In this document: positions 50,440 through 59,729 of the stretch, piece by piece
Layout: each line of letters begins with the position of its first letter
Position numbering within the stretch: position 1 is the stretch's first letter
NCBI RefSeq assembly: GCF_025457605.1
Contig: NZ_JAMZFY010000001.1
Coordinates: forward strand, 1,860,001-1,924,000
Source: Haloarcula laminariae
GTDB taxonomy: Archaea > Halobacteriota > Halobacteria > Halobacteriales > Haloarculaceae
Direction of reading: 5' to 3'
Length of the DNA stretch: 64,000 nt
Position numbers and translations under genes: made by a program
The notes under the pieces: model-generated
Database searches by the model: none
What the model saw: the letters and a program-made list of their open reading frames with translations, nothing else
Told to the model about the DNA's origin: nothing

Positions 50440-51222
50440 TTACAGTTGGACCGCGTCTTTCAGCTCTGTCGCACGGGACCGAAGCGTATCGACCGCGTGA
50501 ACGAAGAGCTCGTCGGTGGTGAACGAACCGTCGGTCTCGACGTGGAACACGAAGGCGTTCTCGACGTCAGTGACCTCGACCTCCTTGCCCGGATACCGCT
50601 GGCTGAGGTCGTTGTCGAACGTCTCGGTCGGGACGAGGTCGCCGTCCGCGGCGTCCGGGTCGGCGGCCTCGGCGGCCGCGCCCTCCTCGATGACGCCGCG
50701 CAGAATGCGCGGTTCCTCGTCCTCGAACTCGCCCGTGTCGCCGACGACCTCGGTCCGCTGGAGGTGTCGGTAGCCGACGGCCACGCCGCCCTGGTGTTTG
50801 GCGTGTTCCTTCCCCGTGTCGAGGACGGCGTCGGCCTCGACTTCGAGGCGCTGGCCGTCTTTCAGGTCGATGATGGGGATGTTGTCGTCGGCCGGCTCCA
50901 CCAGCGAGTCGCTGGAGACGAGGTCGCTGGAGTAGGCCGTGTTCGGCCCGTCGACCGACAGCGACAGCGTCACCTCGTCGCCGACCTCGAAGTCGTCGAG
51001 GTCGGTCGAGAGCGGGACCAGCCCCAGTCGGAGGCCGATCTGCTCGTTGAACATCACGCTGGTGTTCTCGATGACGCGGACGGTGTCGATGCTGAACGTG
51101 GGCACGTCGGCGACCATCGCCCGGCGGATGCCGTTGGCGAAGGCCGGCGTGATGCCCCGGACCAGCACGAGCGACTCCCGCTCGCCGCGTTCGACGAACT
51201 CAACCTCGTAATCCTGTGTCAT
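50440..51222 (-). CDS. rpoD: DNA-directed RNA polymerase subunit D (Rpo3)
   Basis: 260 residues, the alpha-like subunit of archaeal [44 protein letters not shown] and [16 protein letters not shown] form the dimerisation part shared with Rpb3/alpha. The inserted middle domain (about residues 170-220) contains no cysteine. The whole protein lacks Cys, so the [4Fe-4S] cluster found in some archaeal D subunits is absent. It follows rps11 by 3 bp. Confidence 0.96.
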   Translation of the reverse strand: MTQDYEVEFVERGERESLVLVRGITPAFANGIRRAMVADVPTFSIDTVRVIENTSVMFNEQIGLRLGLVPLSTDLDDFEVGDEVTLSLSVDGPNTAYSSDLVSSDSLVEPADDNIPIIDLKDGQRLEVEADAVLDTGKEHAKHQGGVAVGYRHLQRTEVVGDTGEFEDEEPRILRGVIEEGAAAEAADPDAADGDLVPTETFDNDLSQRYPGKEVEVTDVENAFVFHVETDGSFTTDELFVHAVDTLRSRATELKDAVQL

Positions 51223-51225
51223 TGG

Positions 51226-51615
51226 TTAGAAGCCGGAGTTCTTGGGTGCGCGAGTGCCGTCGTGGGGCGTCGGTGTGACGTCCTCGATGCGGCCGATTTC
51301 GAGGCCGGCGCGGGCCAGCGCTCGGATGGTGGCCTGGGCGCCCGGCCCGGGGGAGGTCTGCTGGTTCCCACCGGGACCGCGCACGCGGACGTCGACGCCT
51401 TCGACGCCGCGGTCGAGGGCCTTCTCGGCGACGACCTCTGCCATCTGCATCGCGGCGTAGGGCGAGGCCTCGTCGCGGTTCTGCTTGACGACCGTCCCGC
51501 CGGAGCTCTTCGCGAGCGTCTCCGCGCCGGTCTGGTCGGTGATGGTGATGATGGTGTTGTTGAACGATGCGTGGACGTGGGCGACGCCCCAGATGTCTTC
51601 GGTCTCTTCGCTCAT
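51226..51615 (-). CDS. rpsK: Small ribosomal subunit protein uS11
   Basis: 129 residues. [40 protein letters not shown], and [20 protein letters not shown] followed by [20 protein letters not shown] are diagnostic for S11, which lines the mRNA path on the platform. The C-terminal [11 protein letters not shown] is complete. Its start overlaps the rps4 stop as ATGA. Confidence 0.97.
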   Translation of the reverse strand: MSEETEDIWGVAHVHASFNNTIITITDQTGAETLAKSSGGTVVKQNRDEASPYAAMQMAEVVAEKALDRGVEGVDVRVRGPGGNQQTSPGPGAQATIRALARAGLEIGRIEDVTPTPHDGTRAPKNSGF

Positions 51616-52127
51616 TCTTGGGCCTCCGCGCGCTCAGGATGCAGTTCGTCCGACAGCGAGCTGTTCTCGTCGAAGCCGACCGAGCTCTCGACGGCCACGT
51701 CGACCTTCATCGACGGTCGGGTGACGCGTGCGTCGTCGAGCTCGATGTGGCCGTGGACGATGAACTGACGGGCCTGCTCGGGCGTGTTCGCGTAGCCCTT
51801 GCGGTAGACGACCGTCTGGAGCCGGCGTTCGAGGACGTCCGTCACGTCGAGCGACAGGACGTCGTCGAGCTGGTCCTGCTCGTTGAGGATGCCGTAGCGT
51901 TTCAGTCGAGCCAGGAACTCCTCGGCTTCGAGGTCGCTCCCCTCGGTGCTGCCCAGCAGTTTCCGGGCCTCGCGGCGGTAGCCACGCAGCTCGGACTGGG
52001 CTCGCCAGAGCTCTTCCTTGTTTTTGAGGCCGTAGCGGCCCTTGAGGTTGCTCTCGTCGGCGATGCGTTCGCCCTGGTAGGGGTGGTTCGGGGTCTCGTA
52101 GAACTTCGTGTTGGAACCGAGCGCCAT
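51612..52127 (-). CDS. rpsD: Small ribosomal subunit protein uS4
   Basis: 171 residues. [20 protein letters not shown] and [20 protein letters not shown] at the start are of the archaeal/eukaryotic S4 (S9 in eukaryotes). The S4 RNA-binding domain is [20 protein letters not shown] with [19 protein letters not shown]. It is a primary 16S rRNA binder. The ATG shares one base with the stop of rps13 (TAATG on the - strand). Confidence 0.97.
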   Translation of the reverse strand: MALGSNTKFYETPNHPYQGERIADESNLKGRYGLKNKEELWRAQSELRGYRREARKLLGSTEGSDLEAEEFLARLKRYGILNEQDQLDDVLSLDVTDVLERRLQTVVYRKGYANTPEQARQFIVHGHIELDDARVTRPSMKVDVAVESSVGFDENSSLSDELHPERAEAQE

Positions 52128-52654
52128 TATTCGTCATCCTCCGCGGCGGCTTCCTCGGCCTGTTCTTCCTTGATGGCCTCGACGTTGACGCCGATGGTCC
52201 CCTCGGTACGACCGGTGGACTTCGTCCGCTGCCCCCGTACCTTCTGGCCCCGCTTGTGGCGGACGCCGCGGTAGGAGTCGATCATCTTCATGCGGTTGAT
52301 GTCCTGCCGGCGGGTGAGCTGGAGGTCGTTACCCGTCTCGTGGGTGGTCTCGCCGGTGAAGTAGTCCTTCTGGTGGTTCGTCATCCACTCGGGGACGTTG
52401 TCGGCGAAGTTCTGGACCTGGTCGACGACCTCGTCGATGACGTCGTCGTCCAGCTTACCAAAGACCGCGCGGCGGTCCACGTCAGCGCGCTGGGCGATGA
52501 TGCGGGCGGCGCGGTGGCCGATGCCGTTCAGTTCTGTCAGTGCTCGCTCGACGGACTTGGTGCCGTCGAGGTCTGTCTGTCCGATGCGAACGAAGTAGCG
52601 GATGTCCTCCTCCTCATCCGCGTCCTCGCCCGCGTCTGGGTCTTCTGCACTCAT
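52127..52654 (-). CDS. rpsM: Small ribosomal subunit protein uS13
   Basis: 175 residues from ATG 52654. An acidic start (SAEDPDAGEDADEEED) is a halophilic addition. IRYFVRIGQTDLDGTKSVER, GIGHRAARIIAQRADVD and DSYRGVRHKRGQKVRGQRTK (archaeal RGxRHxxGxxVRGQRT motif) are S13. A short Glu/Ala-rich tail ends EEAAAEDDE. The open frame extends upstream into the tRNA-Ser gene and is ignored. It is the first protein gene of the operon. Confidence 0.97.
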   Translation of the reverse strand: MSAEDPDAGEDADEEEDIRYFVRIGQTDLDGTKSVERALTELNGIGHRAARIIAQRADVDRRAVFGKLDDDVIDEVVDQVQNFADNVPEWMTNHQKDYFTGETTHETGNDLQLTRRQDINRMKMIDSYRGVRHKRGQKVRGQRTKSTGRTEGTIGVNVEAIKEEQAEEAAAEDDE

Positions 52655-52672
52655 ATCTTGTATTGGGGTGAG

Positions 52673-52757
52673 CGTCGTGGCTGGGATTCGAACCCAGGAG
52701 GCTGTACGCCACAGAGTTAGCAACCCTGCGCCTTGGGCCAGGCTTGGCTACCACGAC
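52673..52757 (-). tRNA. tRNA-Ser (anticodon GCT)
   Basis: 85 nt on the - strand. Acceptor stem GTCGTGG (52757-52751) pairs with CCACGAC (52680-52674), discriminator G at 52673, the base that marks Ser identity. The anticodon stem CAGGG/CTCTG (one wobble pair) encloses TTGCTAA, so the anticodon is GCT, reading AGC/AGU. A long variable arm (class II) precedes GGTTCGAATCC. CCA is not encoded. It heads the ribosomal protein operon, 18 bp before rps13. Confidence 0.96.
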
Positions 52758-52842
52758 ACGCTTGCTTGATACTCGCGCCCGCAGCACGCGGACTCGGGAG
52801 CCGGTCCCCCTACACGAGTCTGTACGTAGGTATCCGGGGGTT

Positions 52843-52851
52843 GTATTTAAA
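52843..52851 (-). promoter_or_regulatory. Promoter of the tRNA-Ser / ribosomal protein operon
   Basis: GTATTTAAA (TTTAAATAC on the - strand) is a near-consensus haloarchaeal TATA box. Transcription should begin near 52820, giving about 60 nt of leader before the tRNA-Ser. Confidence 0.65.
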
Positions 52852-52859
52852 CGCAACGA

Positions 52860-53195
52860 AGGGGCGCGCGTGCGTCAACCGTGGACACGCTGCCGGTTCG
52901 TCGGACGCCGTTCGTCGAGCAGACCACGATGCGCTCGTCGACAGGTCTAGCCGCCGTACCGTCCGTCGATACGGATATCGGTACGCGCGTAGTCCAGCGA
53001 TGCCGACCGCTGGCAGGAGTGTTTTCATATATGATAACTAATGGAAAAGCTACTAACAATAGGCCATGAATGTTCCGGGTAGGTGCCACATAGTTCGGCT
53101 GTCGGTCCGGGGAAGGGGTGTGCGAGTACACCTTCGGTCGAGGGGACTCGGTGGTTCCATCGGTCGACAGTCGGTCGGCGGGCACGTGATCAGCT
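52860..53195. other. Non-coding leader region of the large exported protein
   Basis: No convincing gene is seen. A 62-codon GTG frame (52881-53069) has no homologue and crosses an AT-rich patch. That patch (53028-53067, with CATATATG, then ATAACTAATGG) is the only likely promoter for the gene at 53196. It would leave a leader of over 100 nt, because no TATA box lies 25-30 nt before 53196. Confidence 0.4.
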
Positions 53196-55136
53196 ATGAA
53201 ACGAACGCGAGACCCTACGAAATTCGAGGCGGTAGCGCTGTCGGTGGTGGTCGTGGTGAGTGTCGTGGCCCTGTCCGGAGCGGCAGTGGGGGCGGTCACC
53301 GACGATTCGTTGACCGTCACCGACGCACCGGTCGGCCCCGACGGAACTATCACCGTCGAAGGAACCGTTAGCGACGCAACCAACGACGTCACGTTTCTGA
53401 TACAGGACTCCGAAAACGACGACGCCGTGACGACCACGAAGACGGTCGACTCGACTGAGTTCACCGTCACAATCGACCTGTCGACCCTCGGCATCGACGG
53501 CGGACTGAGCGACGGGACGGCGACGCTGATGGCGGACGAGGGGTCGACCTTCGAGAGCGCGGAGGATACGACGACCTTCGAGGTGGACGGCCAGGCCCCG
53601 ACGGTGGACATCGAATCGCCCACTGACGGCGAGAACGTCTCCTCGGAGAGCGAGAACCCGTATCTGATAAACGGGACCGCGTCGGACGACCACTCGCTCG
53701 ACAGAGTGGAACTCTACGTCCAGAACGAGAGCGACGGCCAGTACTACAACGCGACCAGCGGAAACTGGGAGAGCGACCGCGCGTGGGTGACCGCAAGTAG
53801 TACGTCCGAGTGGAGCAAGTGGAGCTACGATACGAGCGACATCGCCGAGGACGGGAGCTACGACGTGGGCGTGCGCGTGTTCGACGATGCCGGGAACAGC
53901 CGCTCGTACACGGACGGCCCGAAAGCGCCGACCGACACGGACACCCTGCAGGTCGATTACACGTTAGACACGACGGCGCCGTCGGTACAGGGCGTTACGG
54001 TCACCGAGCAAAACAGCGACGACACGGTCGCAGTCGGTGACACGGTCAACGTCACCGCCGACGTGACCGACGCGACCGCGGGCGTCGACACCGTCACCGT
54101 CGACGCCTCGCCCCTCGGTGGCGACAGTTCGATGACGCTCACACAGGACGCCGGGGACACCTACACCGGGACGTTCGACGTGGGGAGCCCGAACGTCGGC
54201 GACGGGACCGTCAGCCTGACCGTCACGGGAGCGGACGCGTTCGGCCAGACGACCGACGCGAGCGACACGGTCACTCTGGACACGGCCATCGAATCCGTCG
54301 AGACGCTCGACGTCCACCAGGAGTTCGTCGCCATCGTCGAGGACGGCAACGACTCCGTGGCCGTGACCGCGACCGGTGTCCGAGATCAGGAGGGGTATCT
54401 CATCGCCAGCGGTAGCGGGTCCGGAACCGTGAGCGCGACCCTCGACATCGCCGGGACGCCGTACACCGTCCCCGTCAACGACGGCGAGATAGACACGACC
54501 ATCGACCCGAACGCTATCGCCGACTCGACGGCGACCGGGACGACCACTGTGGAAGTCGCCCAGGCGAACGACACGTCGGCGACCGACAGCGTCCAGCTAG
54601 TCCACGAGGCGTACTCCCTGGATGGAGGGTATCAGGTGACGGCCACGCCGATGGACGCCGAGACCGTCGAGTACCAGTACGTCAATAGTTCGTTGACCTA
54701 CGACGCCGGGACCGATAGCTGGGTCCTGCCGGACGAACGCGAGGCCGGGAGCGCCTACTACGTCAGCGGAATCAACGACTCCGCCCGCATCGGGTACACC
54801 TTCGAGTCGGAGGGCGAGCTCCACTCTCACTACCTGCAGGAAGGGTACAACCTGGTCGGTGCAACCCCCGACCTCAACGACGGCGATAGCGTCACGACGG
54901 GCGCGGACCTCGGCGACGCCGTCTCCATCGACGGGAACAACAACGTCGAAGTGTACCTCCGCAACGCGAGCGCGACGCTCAGCGACCCCGGCGGGACCAC
55001 CAACGCTTCGGCCTTCGACCAGGGCGACGGGACCAGCACCGTCGGTCCCTACGAGGGGTACTACGTGTACGTCGAGGACGGGGATGTCGTCCGCGTCGTC
55101 GAGAAAGCCGACTACGAGGCCGGCCAGGGGAGCTAG
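53196..55136 (+). CDS. Exported multi-domain Ig-like surface protein
   Basis: 646 residues. A signal peptide (VALSVVVVVSVVALSGAAVGAV) is cut near AVGAV. Several Ig-like beta domains follow: a first with DAPVGPDGTITVEGTVSD, a second with VDIESPTDGENVSSESE, a third with DTTAPSVQGVTVTEQNSDDT. Each has regular D/T/V-rich strands and N-glycosylation sites (NVS, NGT, NES, NAS). The C-terminal third (EGYNLVGATPDLNDGDSVTT and GPYEGYYVYVEDGDVV) is a domain seen in haloarchaeal surface proteins. No PGF-CTERM or terminal anchor is visible, so it may be secreted or held by other proteins. Confidence 0.82.
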   Translation: MKRTRDPTKFEAVALSVVVVVSVVALSGAAVGAVTDDSLTVTDAPVGPDGTITVEGTVSDATNDVTFLIQDSENDDAVTTTKTVDSTEFTVTIDLSTLGIDGGLSDGTATLMADEGSTFESAEDTTTFEVDGQAPTVDIESPTDGENVSSESENPYLINGTASDDHSLDRVELYVQNESDGQYYNATSGNWESDRAWVTASSTSEWSKWSYDTSDIAEDGSYDVGVRVFDDAGNSRSYTDGPKAPTDTDTLQVDYTLDTTAPSVQGVTVTEQNSDDTVAVGDTVNVTADVTDATAGVDTVTVDASPLGGDSSMTLTQDAGDTYTGTFDVGSPNVGDGTVSLTVTGADAFGQTTDASDTVTLDTAIESVETLDVHQEFVAIVEDGNDSVAVTATGVRDQEGYLIASGSGSGTVSATLDIAGTPYTVPVNDGEIDTTIDPNAIADSTATGTTTVEVAQANDTSATDSVQLVHEAYSLDGGYQVTATPMDAETVEYQYVNSSLTYDAGTDSWVLPDEREAGSAYYVSGINDSARIGYTFESEGELHSHYLQEGYNLVGATPDLNDGDSVTTGADLGDAVSIDGNNNVEVYLRNASATLSDPGGTTNASAFDQGDGTSTVGPYEGYYVYVEDGDVVRVVEKADYEAGQGS

Positions 55137-55183
55137 ACGCCCCTGTTCGGCCTATTCGGCCCAGGTTGTCGCCTGAATCATAA

Positions 55184-55191
55184 TGTATTTT
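55184..55191 (+). promoter_or_regulatory. TATA-like element for the Thr-Pro-rich membrane protein
   Basis: TGTATTTT in the AT-rich part of the 80-bp gap is centred about 29 nt before ATG 55217, so this gene has a promoter of its own. Confidence 0.45.
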
Positions 55192-55216
55192 CCCACACCG
55201 ACGGCACGACTATGAC

Positions 55217-56284
55217 ATGAAGCGGGCCGTCGCCGTGTCGGTAGCGTTGGTCGGGTTGCTCGCTGTCGCCGTTCTGACCGCGGGACCGTCAGTCGCACAG
55301 CCCGCGCCGCCGAACTCCTACTACGGCGTGGCGGCGTCGGAGGACGGGACCACCGCCCCACGGGGAACGACAATCGTCGCCGTCGCCAACGGCGAGATAC
55401 AGGACTCGATAGACGTGGGGTCGAACGGCAAGTACGGGAGCTCCGAGCCCGGCGAAAAGCTCCGGGTGGACAGCGACGTCGATTCGACGGTCACGTTCCA
55501 CATCGACACCGTCGACGGGCCGCAGGCGGCGGAGACGGACCCGAATCCGGAGAGCGAAGTCGAGGAGCTCGACCTGACGTTCCCGGACGGCAGTTTCGAC
55601 GGCTCGAGCACCGCATCGACCCCGACGCCGACTCCTACGGCCACGCCTACCTCAACGCCGACACCCACGCCCACGCCGACCCCGACGCCCACGCCGACCC
55701 CGACACCCACCGAAACGCCAGCGTCTACCGAAACGCCGACCGAGACAGCCACGGAGACAGCAACAGACACCCCCTCGCCGACGCCTTCCCCGACGCCGAC
55801 AGCGACCATCACGGTGACGGCGACCGCCGCGCCGACCGAGGCCGGTCAGTCGGGGACGCCCGAGAGCGGAACGGCCGCCCGGACGGGGACAGGGACCGGC
55901 GTGCTGACTGTGACCAACGCGACGTTGAACCGGAGCGAGCTTCCGGTCGGTGGCGTCGTGTCGGTGACCGCGACCGTCGAAAACAGCGGTGACGCCGAGC
56001 GGACGGGGACGGTGTCGCTCAGCGTCGACGACACGGTCGTCGAGAACACAACGGTCTCGCTCGGGGCCGGCGAGACCAGCGAAGTACAGTTCCAGTATCG
56101 GGCGGACCGAGCGGGCCAGTTCCCGGTCCGCGTCGACTCGACGACCGCCGGGACGCTCGTCGTCGGGGACAGCGGCGGCCTGATTCCCTGGGGACTCATC
56201 AGGGCCGTACTCACGTTCGTGGTCGTTCCGATAGCGCTCATCTACGGCGTTCTCAAGGCGCTGGCTATCTACTACGGCTACTGA
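55217..56284 (+). CDS. Cell-surface protein with Thr-Pro linker and C-terminal membrane anchor
   Basis: 355 residues. A signal peptide ([19 protein letters not shown]) ends at SVAQPA. Residues 33-130 form a small beta domain ([20 protein letters not shown]). Residues about 132-215 are almost only Thr, Pro, Ser, Ala and Glu, with long TPTPTP runs, a stiff, probably O-glycosylated spacer. Residues 225-325 look like a CARDB domain ([20 protein letters not shown]). The last 30 residues form a membrane helix ([20 protein letters not shown]). The domain order suits a stalked surface protein whose first domain is held away from the cell. It may work with the Ig-like protein upstream, 80 bp away. Confidence 0.8.
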   Translation: MKRAVAVSVALVGLLAVAVLTAGPSVAQPAPPNSYYGVAASEDGTTAPRGTTIVAVANGEIQDSIDVGSNGKYGSSEPGEKLRVDSDVDSTVTFHIDTVDGPQAAETDPNPESEVEELDLTFPDGSFDGSSTASTPTPTPTATPTSTPTPTPTPTPTPTPTPTPTETPASTETPTETATETATDTPSPTPSPTPTATITVTATAAPTEAGQSGTPESGTAARTGTGTGVLTVTNATLNRSELPVGGVVSVTATVENSGDAERTGTVSLSVDDTVVENTTVSLGAGETSEVQFQYRADRAGQFPVRVDSTTAGTLVVGDSGGLIPWGLIRAVLTFVVVPIALIYGVLKALAIYYGY

Positions 56285-56375
56285 CTCGGGACGCCGTGGC
56301 GACGCTGGCCCATCTTATTCGAATCTGGCCGACGACAGTCCGTAGCGAGCCGCAGCTACCGGCGGACCGACACCG

Positions 56376-57407
56376 TCAGTCGTCGTCGGCCGGCATCTCT
56401 ACCGGCCCGCGGTCGACGTACGCCTCGTTGATGACCCACTCGCCGCCCTCCTCAATCATGTACTCCCCGTAGTACGGGACCCGGTTGGCGACGGTCTCCC
56501 GGAACGTCTCCCGAATCTCGGCTTTCGTCATCTCGCCCATCGACCTGAGGTCGTCGGTGCGGTTCAGACAGCCCTTCAGCTTCCCGTCGTGTGTCACGCG
56601 CACGCGATGGCAGTTGGCACAGAAGTCCGCGTTCTCGACGGGGTCGACGATTTCGACCATCCCCTCGCCGTCGCCGTCCGCGGCTCCGACCCAGTAGCGC
56701 TTGCGGTCGTGCATCTCGCGGGTCTCGATGCGGTCGGCCCGTTCGGCCAGCCAGTCGTGGACCCGCCCGATGTCGATGGCCCACTCCGGACGGCCGACGA
56801 GTTCGGGCATGTACTCGATGAGCTGGAGCCGTAGCCCCTCGTTCGCGGCGACGTGGTCGACCATCTCCGGCACGTACCCCGCCGTCGGTTCGAAGACGAC
56901 CATGTTCAGTTTCACCGGGTCCAGCCCCGCGTCCAGGGCCGCCTCGACGCCCTCGACGACCCGCTCGTAGGCCCCGCTTTCGGTTATCTCGGCGAAGACC
57001 TCCGGGTCGATGGCGTCCTGAGAGACGTTGACGCGGTCGAGGCCGGCGTCGACGAGGTCGGGCGCGCGGCCGGGGAGAAACGTCCCGTTCGTCGTCATCG
57101 ACACCTCCATCGCATCCGGCGTCCGGCGGACAATCTCCGCCAGGTCACCGCGCAACATCGGCTCGCCGCCGGTGAACTTGACGGCCTCGACATCGAACTC
57201 GCGGGCGACCTCCAGAAAGCGGATGACGTCGTCGGTCCCCATCTCGTGGTCCCGGGCCGCCATCGGTCCGCGGGTGTCCCCCAGCCCCTCGTTGTGACAG
57301 TAGACGCAGTCGAAGTTGCATCGGTCCGTCAGGGAGACGCGGACCTGTGACACCGCCCGCCCGTGGTCGTCCTCTAACACACTCTCCCGTACTGCGCCCA
57401 GCGGCAT
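56376..57407 (-). CDS. moaA: GTP 3',8-cyclase MoaA (molybdenum cofactor step 1)
   Basis: 343 residues from ATG 57407 ([13 protein letters not shown]). The radical-SAM triad is in [17 protein letters not shown] (C-x3-C-x2-C; here near residues 24-31). The second [4Fe-4S] site, which binds GTP, is [19 protein letters not shown] near 265-283. [14 protein letters not shown] is the SAM-binding GGE motif. The tail here is longer than the usual GG ending, with no terminal GG; many archaeal MoaA differ in this. Start chosen at ATG 57407 since upstream codons are poorly conserved. It is a single gene on the - strand. Confidence 0.94.
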   Translation of the reverse strand: MPLGAVRESVLEDDHGRAVSQVRVSLTDRCNFDCVYCHNEGLGDTRGPMAARDHEMGTDDVIRFLEVAREFDVEAVKFTGGEPMLRGDLAEIVRRTPDAMEVSMTTNGTFLPGRAPDLVDAGLDRVNVSQDAIDPEVFAEITESGAYERVVEGVEAALDAGLDPVKLNMVVFEPTAGYVPEMVDHVAANEGLRLQLIEYMPELVGRPEWAIDIGRVHDWLAERADRIETREMHDRKRYWVGAADGDGEGMVEIVDPVENADFCANCHRVRVTHDGKLKGCLNRTDDLRSMGEMTKAEIRETFRETVANRVPYYGEYMIEEGGEWVINEAYVDRGPVEMPADDD

Positions 57408-57518
57408 AAAACGACACAACAGTACCAAATCCGTCCCGATTCGCCTGTCGGCGGTGCCCACTGCGTCTGTGTCGCTTTGCTCACGGGTCGCTCCCTGCTC
57501 GCGGTTACACCGCTAGCT

Positions 57519-57537
57519 CGGGGCGCTTCGCGCCCCG
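57519..57537. repeat. GC-rich hairpin in the moaA / Mrp divergent gap
   Basis: CGGGGCGC-TTC-GCGCCCCG forms an 8-bp stem with a 3-nt loop. It lies in the 217-bp gap 57408-57624, which otherwise holds only the two promoters and a run of GCTC-rich sequence. It is too far from both starts to be an obvious operator. Confidence 0.4.
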
Positions 57538-57624
57538 CTCTCCCCGCTCGTTCGGAGCCGTCTCGCGCTGTTCGACGGCTCCTACGTCACAATCCTTATC
57601 GCACCTCCACGGCCTACCGGACGT

Positions 57625-58728
57625 ATGAACGAAGCCGAGGTGCGCGAGCGGCTCCGGGACGTCGAGGACCCGGACCTGAGCGACGACATCGTGACACTGG
57701 GGCTGGTCAACAGCATCGAGATAGACGACGAGGAGATACGCATCGACCTCGCGCTCGGTGCGCCCTACTCGCCCACGGAGACGGGGATGGCAAACGCCGT
57801 CCGGGAGGCGCTCTCGGACCTCGACCGGCGCATCGACCTCTCGGCGAGCGTCGACCGCGGCGTCACCGAGGAGGAAGACCCCCTGCCGAACGTCAGAAAC
57901 GTCATCGCCGTCGCCTCGGGGAAGGGCGGCGTCGGCAAGTCGACCATCGCCGTCAACCTCGCCGCCGGCCTCTCCCGGCTTGGCGCTCGCGTCGGCCTCT
58001 TCGACGCCGACGTCTACGGGCCGAACGTCCCGCGGATGCTGGACGCCGACGAGGCCCCGCAGGCCACCGAGGACGACGAGATAATCCCCGTCGAGAAGTA
58101 CGGGATGAAGCTGATGAGCATGGACTTCCTCGTCGGCAAGGACGACCCGGTCATCTTCCGCGGGCCGATGGTCGACAACGTCCTCACCCAGCTCTGGTCC
58201 GACGTGCTCTGGGGCACGCTCGACTACATGATAGTGGACCTGCCGCCGGGCACCGGCGACACCCAGCTGACGATGCTCCAGCGGGTCCCCGTCTCGGGGG
58301 CCGTCATCGTCACCACGCCGCAGGAAGTCGCCCTCGACGACGCGCGAAAGGGGCTCAAGATGTTCGGCCGCCACGAGACCCCGGTACTCGGCATCGTCGA
58401 GAACATGTCCTCGTTCGTCTGTCCCGACTGTGGGGGCAGCCACGACATCTTCGGCAGCGGCGGGGGCCACGAGTTTGCCGACGAGACCGACATGCCGTTC
58501 CTCGGCGAGGTGCCACTCGACCCCGCCGTCCGCGAGGGCGGCGACAGCGGCGAGCCGCTCGTGCTGGACGACGACAGCGCGACCGGCGACGCCTTCCGCG
58601 AAATCGCCGCCAACACCGCCAACATGCAGGGCATCATTCACCGGAAGCGTCAGTCCGACAGTCGGACCGCCGGGGGCGAGACGGAGCAAGCCGACGACGC
58701 CGAAGAGGAGCGCCGTCCCGACCAGTAG
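57625..58728 (+). CDS. Mrp/NBP35-type Fe-S cluster carrier ATPase
   Basis: 367 residues. Residues 1-85 are a MIP18/DUF59 domain (EVRERLRDVEDPDLSDDIVT). The P-loop VASGKGGVGKSTIAVNLAAG (about residue 93) is the deviant Walker A of the SIMIBI class. FDADVYGPNVPRML, DYMIVDLPPGTGDTQLTMLQ (switch II) and ENMSSFVCPDCGG (CxxC for a bridging [4Fe-4S] cluster at the dimer interface) follow. It scaffolds and delivers Fe-S clusters with ATP. The location next to MoaA, a two-cluster enzyme, may help its maturation. C-terminus is acidic. Confidence 0.94.
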   Translation: MNEAEVRERLRDVEDPDLSDDIVTLGLVNSIEIDDEEIRIDLALGAPYSPTETGMANAVREALSDLDRRIDLSASVDRGVTEEEDPLPNVRNVIAVASGKGGVGKSTIAVNLAAGLSRLGARVGLFDADVYGPNVPRMLDADEAPQATEDDEIIPVEKYGMKLMSMDFLVGKDDPVIFRGPMVDNVLTQLWSDVLWGTLDYMIVDLPPGTGDTQLTMLQRVPVSGAVIVTTPQEVALDDARKGLKMFGRHETPVLGIVENMSSFVCPDCGGSHDIFGSGGGHEFADETDMPFLGEVPLDPAVREGGDSGEPLVLDDDSATGDAFREIAANTANMQGIIHRKRQSDSRTAGGETEQADDAEEERRPDQ

Positions 58729-58770
58729 CCGTCGCTATGGGCCGATAGAGTACAGTAGAGAGAAGACCGA

Positions 58771-58962
58771 TTACGCTTCGACCGGGCGGTTGTACTTGCG
58801 CGTGACGTAGCCGGCGATGCGGTTGCGGACGCCCTTGGACTCGATGTTCGTGACCTCGGTGACGACCTCCTTGTTGTGCTCGAAGTCGGCACCGAAGGCG
58901 TCGGGGTACTTCTCCATGATGAGTCGCCCTGTCTTCTTGACGTAGGCGGGTTTGATTGCCAT
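58771..58962 (-). CDS. rps17e: Small ribosomal subunit protein eS17 (S17e)
   Basis: 63 residues from ATG 58962 (MAIKPAYVKKTGRLIMEKYP). ADFEHNKEVVTEVTNIESKG and VRNRIAGYVTRKYNRPVEA are the archaeal/eukaryotic S17e core, about half as long as the eukaryotic protein. It has no bacterial equivalent. It is a single gene, convergent with the Mrp-like gene and not part of the main ribosomal operon. Confidence 0.95.
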   Translation of the reverse strand: MAIKPAYVKKTGRLIMEKYPDAFGADFEHNKEVVTEVTNIESKGVRNRIAGYVTRKYNRPVEA

Positions 58963-59066
58963 GCGCCAATGTTGCCTGCTTGCCTTCAAAAAGGGTTCGA
59001 CTTCGTAACCGAGCGCGAACGTTTATCACCCGCCGCGGAACCAGACCCCCCGTGACCTGACCGTAA

Positions 59067-59107
59067 CGGTGGCGTGTCAAGCGGTTGTGCGACACAGCAC
59101 GCCACCG
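59067..59107. repeat. Perfect 10-bp stem with flanking 9-bp direct repeat
   Basis: CGGTGGCGTG (59067-59076) and CACGCCACCG (59098-59107) form a long stem with a 21-nt loop. AACGGTGGC is also repeated directly at 59065-59073 and 59108-59116. The element fills part of the 185-bp gap 58963-59147 between the start of rps17e and the stop of the DUF447 gene, both on the - strand. It can act as a 3' end structure of the cofD operon or as a site in front of rps17e. Confidence 0.5.
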
Positions 59108-59147
59108 AACGGTGGCACCTGGCCACGGAATCCGTGTCGCCTGCCCG

Positions 59148-59729
59148 CTACCACTCGGCGTCGACCAGCTCGCGAAGCCGGTCAAACGCGGCCCGTTCGC
59201 GCTCGCTCCCGGCCGTCTCGACGACCGACTCGAAGTACCGGAGCCGGTCCAGCATCGTCTCGCGGTCGTAGGCCAGGACGTCCAGCCGCGAGGCCGCGAC
59301 TGTCGCTTCGACGACGGCGGCGTGGCCTCGGTTCGTCGTGGGGACGACGCGGCGCTCGGTTTCGGATTCCTCGGGGACGAGCGCCCACTCGACCCACTGG
59401 GTCCCGCCGTCTTCGCCCTCGTCGAGGCGCTCGACGCCGACCCGGACCCACGCGTCGGCGCTGGCAAGCACCGGCTCCGACTCCTCGCGGACCGACAGCG
59501 CCGCCTCGACGAAGTCCATCGGGTCCCGCGTGAACTGGACGTACCCCTCGCCGCGCTCGCCGAAGTTCCGCCAGGTCCGGGTACGTCCCCAGGTCGTCGC
59601 CGTCACCCGGCCCTCGTCGTCCGGCTCCGCCAGCCCCAGCGCGGCGACGTTGTACAGCTCGTTCGGGCCGAGCGTCGTCACCACGGACTCGGTGACGCCG
59701 GCCAGCTCGGCGGGCCACTCGGCGGCCAT
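59148..59729 (-). CDS. DUF447 family protein
   Basis: 193 residues. ELAGVTESVVTTLGPNELYN and LGLAEPDDEGRVTATTWGRT, then TWRNFGERGEGYVQFTRDPM, give an FMN-binding split-barrel-like beta pattern, and a helical C-terminus (TMLDRLRYFESVVETAG) follows. DUF447 proteins are archaeal (and some methylotroph) proteins of unknown function; the split-barrel likeness suggests flavin or F420 binding, which is inference. The ATG shares one base with the stop of the citG-like gene (TGATG), so it is the last of four translationally linked genes. Confidence 0.85.
   Translation of the reverse strand: MAAEWPAELAGVTESVVTTLGPNELYNVAALGLAEPDDEGRVTATTWGRTRTWRNFGERGEGYVQFTRDPMDFVEAALSVREESEPVLASADAWVRVGVERLDEGEDGGTQWVEWALVPEESETERRVVPTTNRGHAAVVEATVAASRLDVLAYDRETMLDRLRYFESVVETAGSERERAAFDRLRELVDAEW

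Noticed and set aside
52881-53069. 62-codon GTG frame before the Ig-like surface protein
   Set aside because: No homologous family, crosses an AT-rich promoter-like block, and has no ribosome binding site or TATA at the right place.
55620-55800. Short tandem repeat that might be a CRISPR or satellite
   Set aside because: It encodes the in-frame Thr-Pro linker of a surface protein; the period is 6 bp with no spacers.
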